The notes beneath the pieces were generated by a model, which was not told the DNA's origin, did no database searches, and saw only the letters and a program-made list of their open reading frames with translations. Of a stretch of DNA of 64,000 nucleotides, positions 23,903-35,148 are shown piece by piece (within the stretch, counting starts at the first letter, position 1; each line of letters opens with the position of its first letter). The translations under genes were made by a program, and so were the position numbers. This DNA comes from Gloeophyllum trabeum ATCC 11539 (taxonomy: Eukaryota; Basidiomycota; Agaricomycetes; Gloeophyllales; Gloeophyllaceae). Location: positions 516,834-580,833 of the forward strand of contig NW_006920415.1 of NCBI RefSeq assembly GCF_000344685.1, read 5' to 3'.

Positions 23903-25656
23903 TCAACGTGTGTATGCTCTATCGACTGTCTGCGCCTTTTGTCCCAAAGTAACTTCAGGCACGATCTCTCGAAGCTTCGCCATGAGATCCTGGGACTCAG
24001 CAGGTGGTACCCAGTCGTGTATCTCTAGCCGGGCTATAGGGACACCTGCCTGTCTGCGCTTGGATAATGCGTAGATAAGCTGCGTCAGCATATCCCCATC
24101 CTTGAACGTATGTTCCCCACTTTCTATGGCGATTGTGTGTAAGATCGGCCACGGCGCCCTGCGGAAGATTGCTAGCTTTCTCCTGAAGCCAGTAATGTCG
24201 TCGTCGGTTGCCGATAACGCCCTAACGAGAGCTATAGGCATGAGTGCCACTTCGAACCTCTTCACGCTAGAGAAGCAATCGAGCAACATCTCCCAGGCCT
24301 GAAGCGAAGCTTGCCCAAGGATGGGTCCAGCAATGCGCAGCTCTTCGACCGTGTGTGCGAGAGGAAGTATGGCACACATCCTACTTGCGAAGTTAAGACT
24401 GCTCAGCCGTCGGGTACATTGCAGCGCTAAGTAGACGTGGGCGTCGGACTCAGTACTTGTTTTCCCCTCGAACCTCACGGTATGTCCGGAGAGCGTTAAA
24501 TCCGCTCTAGTGATGTGGACGGAGCCTGTACCCGACGTGACAAGTTGGATGGACTGGTAGAGTCTGTCGAAATCGTCGATGAAGAGAACTCTGCAGTGTA
24601 TAGCCAGGCTGGCCTTCGCTGGGAAGGTAAGGTATCCCAACATACTCATCATGTTGTCACTGGGGATCCAGAGGTGTTCTCCGAGGAATAGATTGGTGAG
24701 CAGAGGCAGGTCCACCCTGGGACATCTATGACTCCAGTCCCTAAATCCTTGCGTCTCATCGAAGACAGACCACAGCTGGAGCTCTGTCAAGCATGGCGAC
24801 ATGGAAATGATATGCAGCATTTTCGGTGGGGTCGTCTTATTATGGATGCTGTGAAGTCCAAGTTTGGTGAGGTTCTTGAAAAGAGGAGAAGCCCAGTCGC
24901 ACTCGAACCCTCGCAGAGTAAAGTGCTTCAGACGTGGTGCGCGAAAGCCGAAGAAGGCGGTTGAGGGAGGGGGCAACTCGTGGTTCGTCTTCCTCATTTC
25001 CCAAGTTTCGAGCAGGGGAGATTCGTGCGGAAGATTTGCCATGACTTGATCGATGTCGGCGCTCACTCCAGTGACCTGGAAATCTTTGACACGGTGGAAG
25101 TGCGTCATCATCAAGAGGGCGCAGTCCATGCTTTCTCCATCTTCCACTGCCAAGGATAGTCTCAGCGGTAAAATACCAGAGCGGTTAAGTACCGTAGAGG
25201 TCCATGATGCATGTTTGATACTGACGAAATCCCAGAATTTCGGCTCCTCAAGGGTAATTGTCCGCCAGTAACGGCAGACGCTACTCAGCTGGAGGATAAT
25301 CACTTGGTCGAGAGATCCGTTGAGGTCGGCGACTGCACTGAATATCGATACGAGAATCTCCAGAGGGAGATCGCAGATAGGGAATGCGCTCCATCTTGCG
25401 TTATAGGCATCTGCTTCAAGGTCGTGTTCTTGTATGTTACCGGCACTTGCTCCGTGGTGAGGGCCGGTTTTGGAAGCTCTCGATCTGTTGAGAGTGGTAA
25501 AGGTTCTAGACTCATCCGAAATATCCCATAAATCGAAGTCTCGGATGTCTGAAGTACCCCAGGGTCAGATCATACTACTACAGTACTCGTATTTGTCCGT
25601 GGACAAAGCTACGTACCGTCTGGTGGTCGCCAAGATGCTACATTCAGAGCCGTCAT
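23903..25656 (-). CDS. F-box protein, paralog 2
   Basis: Model: complement of 23903..25548 and 25617..25656, 561 aa. The 40-nt first exon encodes MTALNVASWRPPD and splices with the same phase as paralog 1. The ATG aligned with that of paralog 1 is lost here, and an in-frame ATG further upstream serves instead. F-box: PICDLPLEILVSIF, LSSVCRYWRTITLEEPKFW. The LRR-like region parallels paralog 1 (TNHELPPPSTAFFGF, APRLKHFTLRGF, MSPCLTELQLWSVF). It is presumed to be an SCF substrate receptor. The two paralogs are clearly diverged in sequence but the frame is fully open, suggesting both are maintained. FunK1 and the Plavaka relic lie between them. Confidence 0.82.
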
Positions 25657-26051
25657 CTGGCGTAGCGGAGACTTTGGATTATTAGCTCCCCGACGTCGGA
25701 AAGGTTAGGTTAGAATCCCTCCTGGATTTTGTATCGAGCCGTATTCGTAGCCCTGTGGTTGCTGCAGGACTACAACATGACGACGTCGAGGGAAGCGCTC
25801 ATGAAGCGTGTATACCCACCAACCCCTAGTAGTAAGGTGCCGATGTGATGATCGCGGACCGTTCATCCGACGCGGACAGGAATACATATATAATTATTAG
25901 TCTACACAGCATCCATTCAGACTACATGTCGTATTATTCAGAACATTCCATTCATTTGAGCTTCATGGTACACATACAATGGCCTAGTATATAATAGCTT
26001 GATGATACATACAGCATCGCAGCAGCAGTTGGCAAAAGAGCGTGCACGCCA
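25657..26051. other. Upstream region of F-box paralog 2
   Basis: The first ~150 bp match the region upstream of paralog 1. The rest holds the 3' flank of the small gene at 26052 and nothing gene-like. Confidence 0.55.
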
Positions 26052-26501
26052 TCATGTCGAAGTTGCGGCAGATAGTCCTTCACCGTGCGAGGACACACCA
26101 ATTTCTTGCTGAAGGCGCTCCTGATTGGCAATACGCAACCTGAACAAGACCTGCGTAAGAGGAAGTCGACAAAAGGAAAGAGGCTGTAGTAACTCACTGA
26201 TTTCGAGCGCCGAGCACCCTCATCGTCCTCTCCCTCTCCATCGGAGTCATATTGGGCCAGTTGGCGATTCGTGACAGCGTCTACAAGCGGATTAACAAAC
26301 GAATACGGCAACCACAATACTCGGTGAACGTACCCCATCGCTATTGACGACCATTGGACCCAGAGCGTCGAACTTCATCCTCTGCATCGTGTGGACATCC
26401 AGCTTAGTCGTCTCATCATCCTGAGATGGAGCTGGAAGGGCAAGAGGCCCCGACGGCGTATTAGGCGTATTAGAGACAGTTCCTTCGGGCTGAGTGCTCA
26501 T
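26052..26501 (-). CDS. Small conserved fungal protein (112 aa)
   Basis: Three exons, complement of 26334..26501, 26198..26280 and 26052..26139, close in frame at 112 aa. The start chosen is the ATG of MSTQPEGTVSN. The protein has a polar N-terminal third and then the block MKFDALGPMVVNSDGTLSR, followed by IANWPNMTPMERERTM and RVLGARNQLRIANQERL. I recognise this block as a motif recurring in small fungal proteins of unknown function, but can give no name. It would be mostly helical at the C-terminal end. There is no signal peptide or membrane segment. The exon boundaries fall inside the conserved block, which supports the model. Confidence 0.75.
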
Positions 26502-27387
26502 GGTTACGTGACAGTCAAGACAAGAACCAGAAGCGATATGGTGGTATACTGCATCCCAAGCAACACAGCAATGCATCAGTATTATATTTGTCGCGAGTTA
26601 ACGTGGCCATCCTCGAGATTGTTCGCGAGACAGCGAGCTATGAACACAGAACGGAGCAGAAAGTCTGCGAAAGCTTGCGTGGTGACTCTTGTCACGCCCG
26701 TTACAGTACACTTGCTCCCGACGGCGCTCGTATTGGCGACCTTGAACTGAACCACCGTCCGAGCGCTTCTTACCTGCTGTCTACACAGATCTCTGCTGCA
26801 TCGACCTCGTGCGATTCTCTGTCTCTGAGTCCTGGTCATATGGCAATCTTATCAAAACGGAGCGGATCTATATCATGGCCATGCACTGACATCCTTGTCT
26901 GGCTTGACAATAACAAGCAACTGACGCGTACATCTGCGTAATTCCAAGTAAAAGTCCAACAGAATAGCTCAGGCATATCGTGTCGGCTGAGATCTTCGCC
27001 AGGAGACCCCGCAATGATTTAATTGTTATCGCGGGGCGTTCTAGCTGACATCTCAGGCTCATCGTGGCCCATCGGCCAATTCGAAGCAACGGCGCCTCTG
27101 ACCGCCAGCCTCCTCTGGGAGTCGGAGCCATTTTCGTGGCTCACAGGCTTTCGTCGTTATTGTTTCGAAAGTTGTGGGTCCCCATCAGATTACCAAATAA
27201 GGTTCACCTGCGACCGGCACGTGCACTGTCTCACTGCCATTTCACTGCTCTTATTGTCAAGTCCACTCTACTTATACACAGAACGTCCAGCCATGTTTCA
27301 GACAGCACAACGCCCCTTTTCTCTCTATCTACGTCCTCAAGCCTTTCCCTCAAAATTGCCCCCTTTCCCTGCTCGCATCTGGCCAAC
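26502..27387. other. Divergent intergenic region
   Basis: It lies between the start codons of two small genes on opposite strands. Open frames such as 26588-26941 and 27023-27424 run through it but have no splice logic or family resemblance. It probably contains both promoters and leaders. Confidence 0.5.
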
Positions 27388-27872
27388 ATGGGCAAATCCA
27401 GCAACAACCTTTACACGCGAGTGAAGGGTGTCTTCCGCCGCGACGGACAACCAGCTGCTAAACACCGCGAGTACTCTGTCGCACACCAGTACCAGTACTC
27501 GCCGCTGGACATGCAGCACGCGAACGGTGTCAAGGCATACCCCACCGCTCTGCACCATCAAGACGACTTGATCACGGAATTCTTCGGCGGGAAGCCAAAG
27601 GGGCCACGAGGATACGTACGTGGTTCCCAGTCATCTGGAGAGAGTGGTAGATGCCGATCTTCTCGAACAGTATTAAAGGTGAAGAAGATACTGCGCTCAC
27701 TAGCGCATAGGTGTCCAACTCCCAGGACGTCGTACGTCACTTCTCATTATTTGTACATCTTCATTCTGACACGATGTGGTTCTTTGACCAGTATTCCCTT
27801 CCGTCCGGCTCGTACACGATGAACGCATATGCCCATAATAGTATGAATCCAATACCGACCAACCGGGAATAA
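27388..27872 (+). CDS. Small protein with a 21-nt microexon (109 aa)
   Basis: Model: 27388..27615, 27711..27731 and 27792..27872, total 330 nt, all phase 0, 109 aa. It starts MGKSSNNLYTRVKGVFRR and continues with a Tyr/Gln/His-rich segment. The second exon is only 21 nt (VSNSQDV) and is flanked by two GTACGT donors; skipping it keeps the frame. The end reads YSLPSGSYTMNAYAHNS...NRE. The family is not recognised. The N-terminus is basic with no obvious hydrophobic segment. The in-frame fit of all three exons and the strong splice signals argue for a real gene. Confidence 0.62.
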
Positions 27873-28970
27873 TGGGAGGGTGCAAGCGCTGAAACGCATA
27901 GTCCTGGCAGCGGATGCCAGCCCGTTCGTTTTGCGCGCCCTTCATAATCTTTATGCCGCCATATGCAAGCCTTCGCCGGCATTGTTCTCGTCCCATGTAG
28001 TGTTTCTCCCGTCCCATGCATTCTAGAGTTCCTCTTTTCCATGTCTGTCTCATGCGCAGTCTTAACATTCAGATCTATTTGGTTTTGTGTCGCATTGTAT
28101 TTGCAGGCTCATACCCTTAAACTATGCCTCTTTCCTGGGCTCCTTTCTGTACCAGGACACTGTAAACTAGGGCTATATTACGGTTGATATTAATGCACTG
28201 TCACCCGGGACCGTACGTTCAGATCCCGCTTCTGTAGCGCTGTAAAGGACCTGGGTGTGATTGACGATTTCCATCGATCGTCTGCACTGTGGTATACCTC
28301 TGTGAGTTATGTTCATTGTTGATCTTGCATAACATAATGCCATTCGACTGTCACCTCATGATTCTCAACCCATACCTGGGGTATTGAACAGTGGTTTCTA
28401 CGAGGAGAATTCAGCGGCTCGGAGCACGGTAACCTGCGAGGTAGAGCCTCCCGGGAGAATGAATTTGAACGGGTCTGCCTAAAGAGTTGCGTAAACCCTC
28501 ATACTGCATAATGACTCGTTCGAGTGTATTGGTACGTTTTGGCGTATTGGAAGGGTGCAGCAGGGTGCAGCATTGGTTTGAATAGTTTACGGTTTACGCA
28601 GTCCCGATTCACTTCGGGAAGACCCCGGGGAAGAACGGGAACTACAAGCAAGCACACCCGATAAGGTAATTCTTGCAAGTCAATGGCTCAAGGCCATAGT
28701 CTCCCAAAGGCGACCGATTAAATGCCTCCCTTATAAGGCAGGTGGAGGGCAGTCGGCATATAATCAAGGCCAAGTCTCTTTCGTCGCCTGCAGGAATACT
28801 ACGAGCTCTGAAAAAAGGATCTACTGAAATTCCGGGACATTGCGGGACGAACTAATGACGCATTCGGACGGTATGCCATCCCCTTCGCTTCTTTGTGCAA
28901 CAAGAACGCACGTCACCGGGCCCGCTGCTCACTGTACACAGCTAGAAGACGCCGAAATGCTGCCGATCTG
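27873..28970. other. Gene-poor interval
   Basis: No supported gene. A short local tandem (GGGTGCAGCA twice) lies near 28555. Codon structure is absent in all frames. Confidence 0.45.
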
Positions 28971-30005
28971 ATAAATGGAGGATATACAGTTCGTCTCAGT
29001 ATATGCGGTTCGGTGCTTGACCTGATACAATTAGCACACGTGTGCGTCGAGAAATCTCCAGACTTGTCGACTGCGTCGGTCAAAGTCCCCGTCCAACGAG
29101 TATGTGGACGGCTTGGGGCCACTGGCGTTGACCGGAAGTCTATGACGACCCCGACTTGCCTCGGACTGCCGACGTGGTCAGCAATCTATGCGGCAAGGCT
29201 GCGGGTTGTCTTCCGCCGTCGGATCCACAGCCCTTGGTCCCGTTGCGTTATCAGGATATCTTTACCGCTTACGCTGATATAACGAAGAGAAGGCTGCCGG
29301 TGAAGCACCACAGCGTTTGCTTCTGCGCTTGGGGAATTCCCTTAGTCGACCGGTCACCCTTCTGCTACACTGGATAATTCCGCTTTCACCATCCGTGGAG
29401 GTGCAACGGCTATATATTCGACCCAGTCTTTCATCCCTCGCAATAATACCATCTCACTTGCAAGAACTACTTGCTTCCTGCCGTCGTACCAAAGCGTGGC
29501 AGATCCTGGATCAGTCACCGAGTTTCTGCTGCCCTCATTCCATTCTTCGTAATCCGACCCTGATCGTCGAAGATGTGTACATATGACGTGTGAGTACTCC
29601 CTGTTGCTGATAATACTTTGTTCTGTTTGTATTTCAGGACGCGATGATTGTTGACTTAAAACCCTATCATCACCGCATCATAGTGTTGCTGACTACTATT
29701 CTGGGTGCCAAGTGCGCATCTAGCCCTCGTCCTGCTATGCACGAGCCAACGTTCTTCTCTCACAGCACTGGGTCAACATCTACTACACCGGGGATAAGAA
29801 TGACTGCAGTTCGGAAACGTGCAAGACAAGTCAACACCACAAGCATAAGACCGCCAGAAACTGTGGTTGTCCGACCGTGCGCTAAGCCATTGCATTTGCC
29901 CTACACCTTTCGGACTGATAACTTTCTCTTTAGATTCGCTGGGATAATCAGAAACGTCAGAATTTGTTCCGAACGAAATGTCCGACGTGCTCTGAAGGAC
30001 GATGA
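28971..30005 (+). CDS. Unrecognised multi-exon gene with a Cys/His-rich C-terminus
   Basis: Only parts are resolved. The last two exons, 29724..29876 and 29934..30005, join across a 57-nt intron with a good branch site and TTTAG acceptor. They encode QHWVNIYYTGDKND, then CSSETCKTSQHHKHK, ARNCGCPT, and IRWDNQKRQNLF plus RTKCPTCSEGR before the stop. The Cys and His spacing (C-x4-C, HHxH, CxC, then CxxC) suggests a zinc-binding fold. An upstream coding piece starts near 29138 (YDDPDLPRTADVVSNLCGKA) and probably continues a piece near 29030-29099. Exons between 29300 and 29720 and the start codon could not be fixed, so the left limit is approximate. Function unknown. Confidence 0.5.
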
Positions 30006-30328
30006 ATGATGCCAATATGTCGTTCCTCAACTCACTTATATATTCATATACCTGAGACGCTACTGCGTTATTGTGGGGTTATTATGTATTTCCACCTCAT
30101 GTGTATCTGTCCTGACAGTAACTAGTCACTGGCTCTTTCGCGTACGGATGTACTTGTATCTATGTTTCTGCCACCTTTGCATGGGCCACAAATATGTGCA
30201 AACAGACTCTGTGATGATTCATGGCTTCCTGTTCGGTCTCCTCGTACTAAACTACCATCTCATCGCAGACAGCTCGACGCTACATTGTCTGCGGAACAAC
30301 ACTCTAGCTACTCTTTTGCCCCAGTTTT
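30006..30328. other. Intergenic region upstream of the F-box/WD40 gene
   Basis: 323 bp with no gene-like content, expected to carry the promoter of the F-box/WD40 gene. Confidence 0.5.
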
Positions 30329-32993
30329 ATGCCCAATAAGCCCACTGAAGCACATCCACAAAGTTATCGCTTAATATCAAACTCTTCCAGCGCTCACCGC
30401 CAACATTTCGCCCAGTATGACCGTCGCAAACTTGCACACAAATCCTTCTCCATCTTGCTGGAGGTTCCATCGGAGACTCTCACTCACATCACATCCTTCC
30501 TGGATCCAGCATGTCTCTTCGCACTCGCCAGGACGAACAAGCGGCTGTATGAACACGTAAAAGACGATAATACCTGGCACAGAGCCTTTCTCTGCCAGTT
30601 TCTGGGCATTGGCCCCGAGGGCGATTCTCATGATGGCAATAGCCTGATGCTGAGGCGCTCAGAGCTGTCCTGGAGAAGGGAGTTCGTCTCTCGGCACAAT
30701 CTACGACGGTACGCAACCTTATCGGCGTTGCCGTGTATGGATGTCTGACAGTAGTACAGACGGTGGATGCGGTCCCGGAACACTCCGATAAGCCATGTAC
30801 CGACACATTCGAGCATCTCCAGTATGCACCTCATGTCCGAGGGCGCTTTGCTGTCGTCCTCGCTGCAATATGGCATCGTCGCTCGCTCCATCCCTCTGAC
30901 TGGGAAAGTCCTCCGAGGTTTTCTCGACGCTGGAGGTATGTTGAACGGGCTGGGCAATGGAAATCCCAACGCAGAATTCTCGCCGAACGTCGCAGCTTGC
31001 GCCCTAACTTCGGATGGCGGAACTGCGAAGATCGCGTGGGGATTTACAAATGGTGAGGTAGCCATGACTACCGCGGCCAGTGCCATGAATCACGGGAGCA
31101 GGGCTGCTGCCAAATACGCTCGATGCAAGGTTGGCGAGCTGCACGATGGTGTGGTCGACAATGTTATTTGGGACACCTCGGTAAGTAGCCGACCGGCAAT
31201 CGTCACAAGCGCTTCAGATGGGCGCGTTAAGCTTTGGGATGCGCGCGAGTTCAAGTGCCTATGGTCATCCGAGAAGCAGGATTCTCCTACAGTTGACCCT
31301 TTTGTCAAACTAGCGAGCAATGTGTCATTGGGACTTGTAGCAGCACTGTCGAGGAGTGGAGATGTACACATCTGGACCGGCCTTGCGTCTCTCATGTCAC
31401 AACCCAACGAGGTTAGCGTCGAGCTCCCGGTAAATTATGCTCGCGTATCAGAACCGGAGGTCTCGAGGAGTAAAAGCTCTGATAGTGGTTCTTTGTTCAT
31501 CGACCCTGTGGCATCTGGATCTCGGCGGCTCTCAGTTCTACTGTCGCGGACTGGTAATCCCTCTTTCCATCGCATCAATCTTGGTCCTCGTCTCGACCAG
31601 ATGGAGTGGATCAAGTTCGGCGACGCTACGACTGGATCAATACGCTGTATCCAACCCTCATTCGGCGAGTCCAGTTTCGTCATTGCAGGAGATGAGCTTG
31701 GCTATGTACGAATATTCGATTGGAATTCGTCACTAACCACCCCTGTCCCTGCATCCATGCAATTTGAAGCCCATGATGACGGACCGGTCACTACTCTCGC
31801 TTGGAACCCTGTCGTCCTCGCCACGGGCTCTTCGCGTGGTGCAGTCAAAGTATGGGATTCGCTGTCGTTTCAGTGCTTACGGGTCATTGCTTCTGCGTCC
31901 CCGAGAGGTATCGCGGAGCCGGTTTCGCAGATCATCCTGGAGCAGGATATGATCGTTGCGACTGTCGGCTCCAGGGCAGTTGCGCTTAAGGTTGACCGCG
32001 TTGGGCGGGAAGATAAGAAAGGGAAGAAGACCAAGCGGGGTGGCGGGCGGGCTGAGACAGCTAAATGGCATAGTGAGTATTTCTGGAATTGGTTCCGATA
32101 AGAACATGGATGTTGAAGACTTGGTTGCAGAGCAATTGGAACTATATCGAGATATAAATGAGTCTCGTCAAGCCCAGGAGCAGGAGCAAAGTTACATTCG
32201 GCACACGTTCGGTCGTGAAAGAGAGCAACGCGCTACCCTTGAAGGCCTGGGCCTGAGTGAGATCGAGGCTGTGGAGTATATATTGATGCTCAGCCGCGAT
32301 GAAGATGAACATCGGCGTTTTTTGGGCAGCGCGTCGCAGTCTCCGCTGCAACTCCCTGTGCTTGAAGACGAAGGCGTGTTCGAGGCTGACTTTGACGATC
32401 TGCCCCTTGCTTCGTCGTCCTCTAGGGTGGATGTTCCTGTGAGGAGGTCGCGGCCGTCTTCATCTAGCACATCTGTGAACAGTCGCTCCTGGCCGCGCAC
32501 GCCCTCGTCATCCTCGAACCACAAAATTCAGGTATCCCCGCGTTTCCAGCCTGAACCGATGGAAGCTGGTCCGAGCGTCACTCCGCTGAACATCGGAGGG
32601 GGTTCACTGCCACTTCCTGTGCGTGGTCCGCCTATCACGGATGAGGGCCATTTCCCGAGCATCAGTCCGAGCCCTTCTTCCGCGGGCACTTCTATCCCAT
32701 CGTCGATCAGGCGGTCTGTTTCGGGCAGCCCGGAGTCGCGCAGGAATGCGTGGGCGACGCCGATCTCGCGTTCGCTGTCGTCGTCCGGCGCTGCCTCGCC
32801 TGTGTCATCCCCTCGTGTGGTCGCTCGTCAGCCTGGGCCCTCTGGTCTCGCTGCGGATCTGGCAAGGTATGGCACGAGCAACGGCAGTGTACGGAGCAGT
32901 CCGCCCTTGGAGGAATTAGATGAAGATGAGGAGCTTAGGTTTGCTATAGAATTGAGTCTCGCTGAAGCGCGCAGTCGGGGAGAGGATGTTTGA
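30329..32993 (+). CDS. F-box/WD40 protein with C-terminal ubiquitin-interacting motif
   Basis: Model: 30329..30708, 30760..32072 and 32119..32993; 855 aa in frame. F-box at residues ~48-90 (LLEVPSETLTHITSFL, LFALARTNKRLYEHV). WD40-type blades occupy the middle; the clearest are IVTSASDGRVKLWDAREF, YVRIFDWNSS and TLAWNP...GAVKVWDSLSF. A basic GKKTKRGGGR stretch and a helical DLxAEQLELY-like region follow, then a long Ser/Pro-rich tail. The last 24 residues (832-855) hold DEDEELRFAIELSLAEA, a near-consensus ubiquitin-interacting motif. The protein probably recruits substrates to an SCF ligase through the beta-propeller, and the UIM may bind ubiquitin chains. The second intron is short (46 nt, GTGAGT donor); its acceptor is the least certain point. 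Confidence 0.83.
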
Positions 32994-33189
32994 ACTTTAC
33001 AGCTGACGCTTATGGACTGTCGCCAATATGACCTAGACTATACATCTGTCTATGCCTAGGATAGAGTATACCTTCCCGCGTGATGCCATAGAATAACTAC
33101 GTAGTATGAATGAATATGGCCTTCCTACCAATAGACCGGTAGATCGTGATTCTGCCCTAAGTAGGAAGGGCGTCGCATCCAGATGCAAA

Positions 33190-34443
33190 TCAAGGAGGCG
33201 ACCACCAACGCCCTTGAAGGTCAGGGATTTCTCCATTTTCAACTTGCTGGCCGTCGATGTAAATGCCGCCAGTGATGTCCTCTTTCTTCAGCGATATCCC
33301 CAGAACTCGACATATGTCTGCAAAATCTTTTGGTAGCGGCGCGGTCACGCCGAACCGGAATCGCCTGCTCGGGCCTTCGGGGCGGTATCGCTGTTGCGTT
33401 CCAATTTATCATTGAATTGAAATTGCGTCAATGCAGGTTAGCCCTCCACAACAGGTCATAATAGTATCCCCAAGACTCACAAAGAAGGAGATGTGGGAGG
33501 AGTGGAGGAATAGCCGGTCGCAAGGTATGTCGATGATGGGCGACGTTGTCGAGTGTATGGTATCGCCGAGGATGGGAGCTGTGTAATGTGCTGTTTTGAC
33601 TATTTATGCAACGGGATGATATGGGTGGGAGTGACCTTGGAGGACTTGGGCGAGGTGGACTCGGAGCTGGTGTTTTAGCCCAGTGTGAAGCCTCAGCCGC
33701 AGTAAAGATATCGGCGCCTTTTCCTGCTATTTTATTAGTCTACCAGCAACTCTGGAAACTATTGATACCGACCGCGGAAGCCACGAGCTCCCAGTCCGTC
33801 GCAGCGGGCTTGCCAGTAGCGCTTCCTTCGTGAGCAACAGATACCCTGCCATCCACGTTGTCCAGCGGTGTCCGGATTTCTCCATTGCTAGCTGGGAAAG
33901 TCTGTGCCCCGGCGCGGACGAGGGCGAGGTACGTCTTCGAAACGGTGCGCGTACGGAACTGCGCGGAGAGGTCCCGGGCCATGTGGGGTGTCCGCGCGAG
34001 GATGAGGGCTCCGGTAGTAGGCTGCAAGCGAACCGAGCCTGAAATCGATATATGAGATGTGAGTAATTGGAGGACGAACCTTGTCGAGACGATGTACTGG
34101 ATATGGAGGGGTTGACATTCCGAGTCTCTCTTGGAGCCCTGTAGTCAGTGGGCATCGCGGTGAAATTCACGACTCAAGTCATGGTCGTGATGCTCTGACC
34201 TCTCAATAACGAATTAAATGTGAGACCCTAAGTATATGGCTCAGTTTACTCGACCACAAGGGATGGGTTGGTTGCACGCACAGCTGTATCGGGTTGTTTA
34301 CGGGCGTGACTGGTCTGACATATAAGACCACTAGGCTTGTTCAGAACTACTAGTCCCTTGTCTACGTATATGACATTGCGAAGAGGGTTGGTGTTCTTCC
34401 CGGTCAGCGACCGGTGCAGTATTTCACGACCGGATCGCGACAT
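33190..34443 (-). CDS. RluA-type RNA pseudouridine synthase
   Basis: Converts uridine to pseudouridine in RNA. Seven exons, complement of 34282..34443, 34200..34227, 34080..34138, 33773..34021, 33636..33726, 33481..33578 and 33190..33390, sum to 295 aa in frame. Motif I is YPVHRLDK followed by PTTGALIL; the Asp of HRLDK is the catalytic residue of the family. Further hallmarks are YVDKGLVVLNKPSG near the start, VSKTYLALVRAG, and LHTGLKHQLRVHLAQ. It ends GEIPDLQGRWWSPP. The N-terminus is basic, hydroxylated and poor in acidic residues, so mitochondrial import is possible, as for other fungal relatives of this size. The 28-nt second exon (GLTFNSLLR) is needed to keep the frame. Confidence 0.88.
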
Positions 34444-35148
34444 GTCTGCTCGTGTATATGAACTGACTTAAGAGTTTCAGGGCATTCCATCTACTTCCGG
34501 GGCTGGTGATGGTCCGGATCGCAGTAGTGCAAGAGGAGGCTTTGGGACGAGGACATACGCAGCTTTCCACGAGAAATTCGTGAGCGTGGCAGAAACGCGT
34601 CAATCACGTGACGACGAAATGTCGGGATGTCAATGTTTTGAAGGAGTCCTCTGGAGTTTCCAGGGATCAAGCTCCCTCTCGGACTCTTGGAGTAGGCGCA
34701 CATGGTGATGTCCGATATTACAACGCATTCGAGTAGATAAATGCCTCTGTCCTTCCTGCTTACCAACAAAGAATGGGCGATACGGAAGGCCCGATACATG
34801 TACTGCCATCCAGCTCATCTTCTGGATCTTGGTGGACTTGCTAGGCGACATCAAATTCCTCGTTAGTCTCCCCTTAATGATATCCTAGAAGTTGGGGTCG
34901 GGAACCGTCCTGCAGTCATGGCATCGGACGCATCAGGCATCATGATATGCATTACCTGACAACAACCCACAGATTCTGGGACAAGGGCGTTATCGAGAGT
35001 ATAGTCTCAGCAATGGCTCATGTGGTTCCCACTGAATGAATACGCGGCACCACCGCGTGTCGGACAAGGTGACCATACCGGGAGATGCCAGACAGACTTG
35101 ACGAACCCAAACGTCCGACGGTAAGTGTAACAGGGTGGAGTATATTCA
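34444..35148. other. Intergenic interval with no supported gene
   Basis: It contains overlapping minus-strand open frames (34491-34799; 34630-34854, starting MMSPSKSTKIQKMSW). They lack recognisable domains and I could not join them into a convincing spliced gene. A small unrecognised gene here is possible. Confidence 0.4.

Noticed and set aside
32073..32102. A 30-nt intron in the F-box/WD40 gene
   Set aside because: Too short; extending to the acceptor at 32118 gives 46 nt and keeps the frame.
34491..34854. Possible small minus-strand gene between the pseudouridine synthase and ARPC5
   Set aside because: Two overlapping frames without recognisable motifs; no splice model joins them better than chance.
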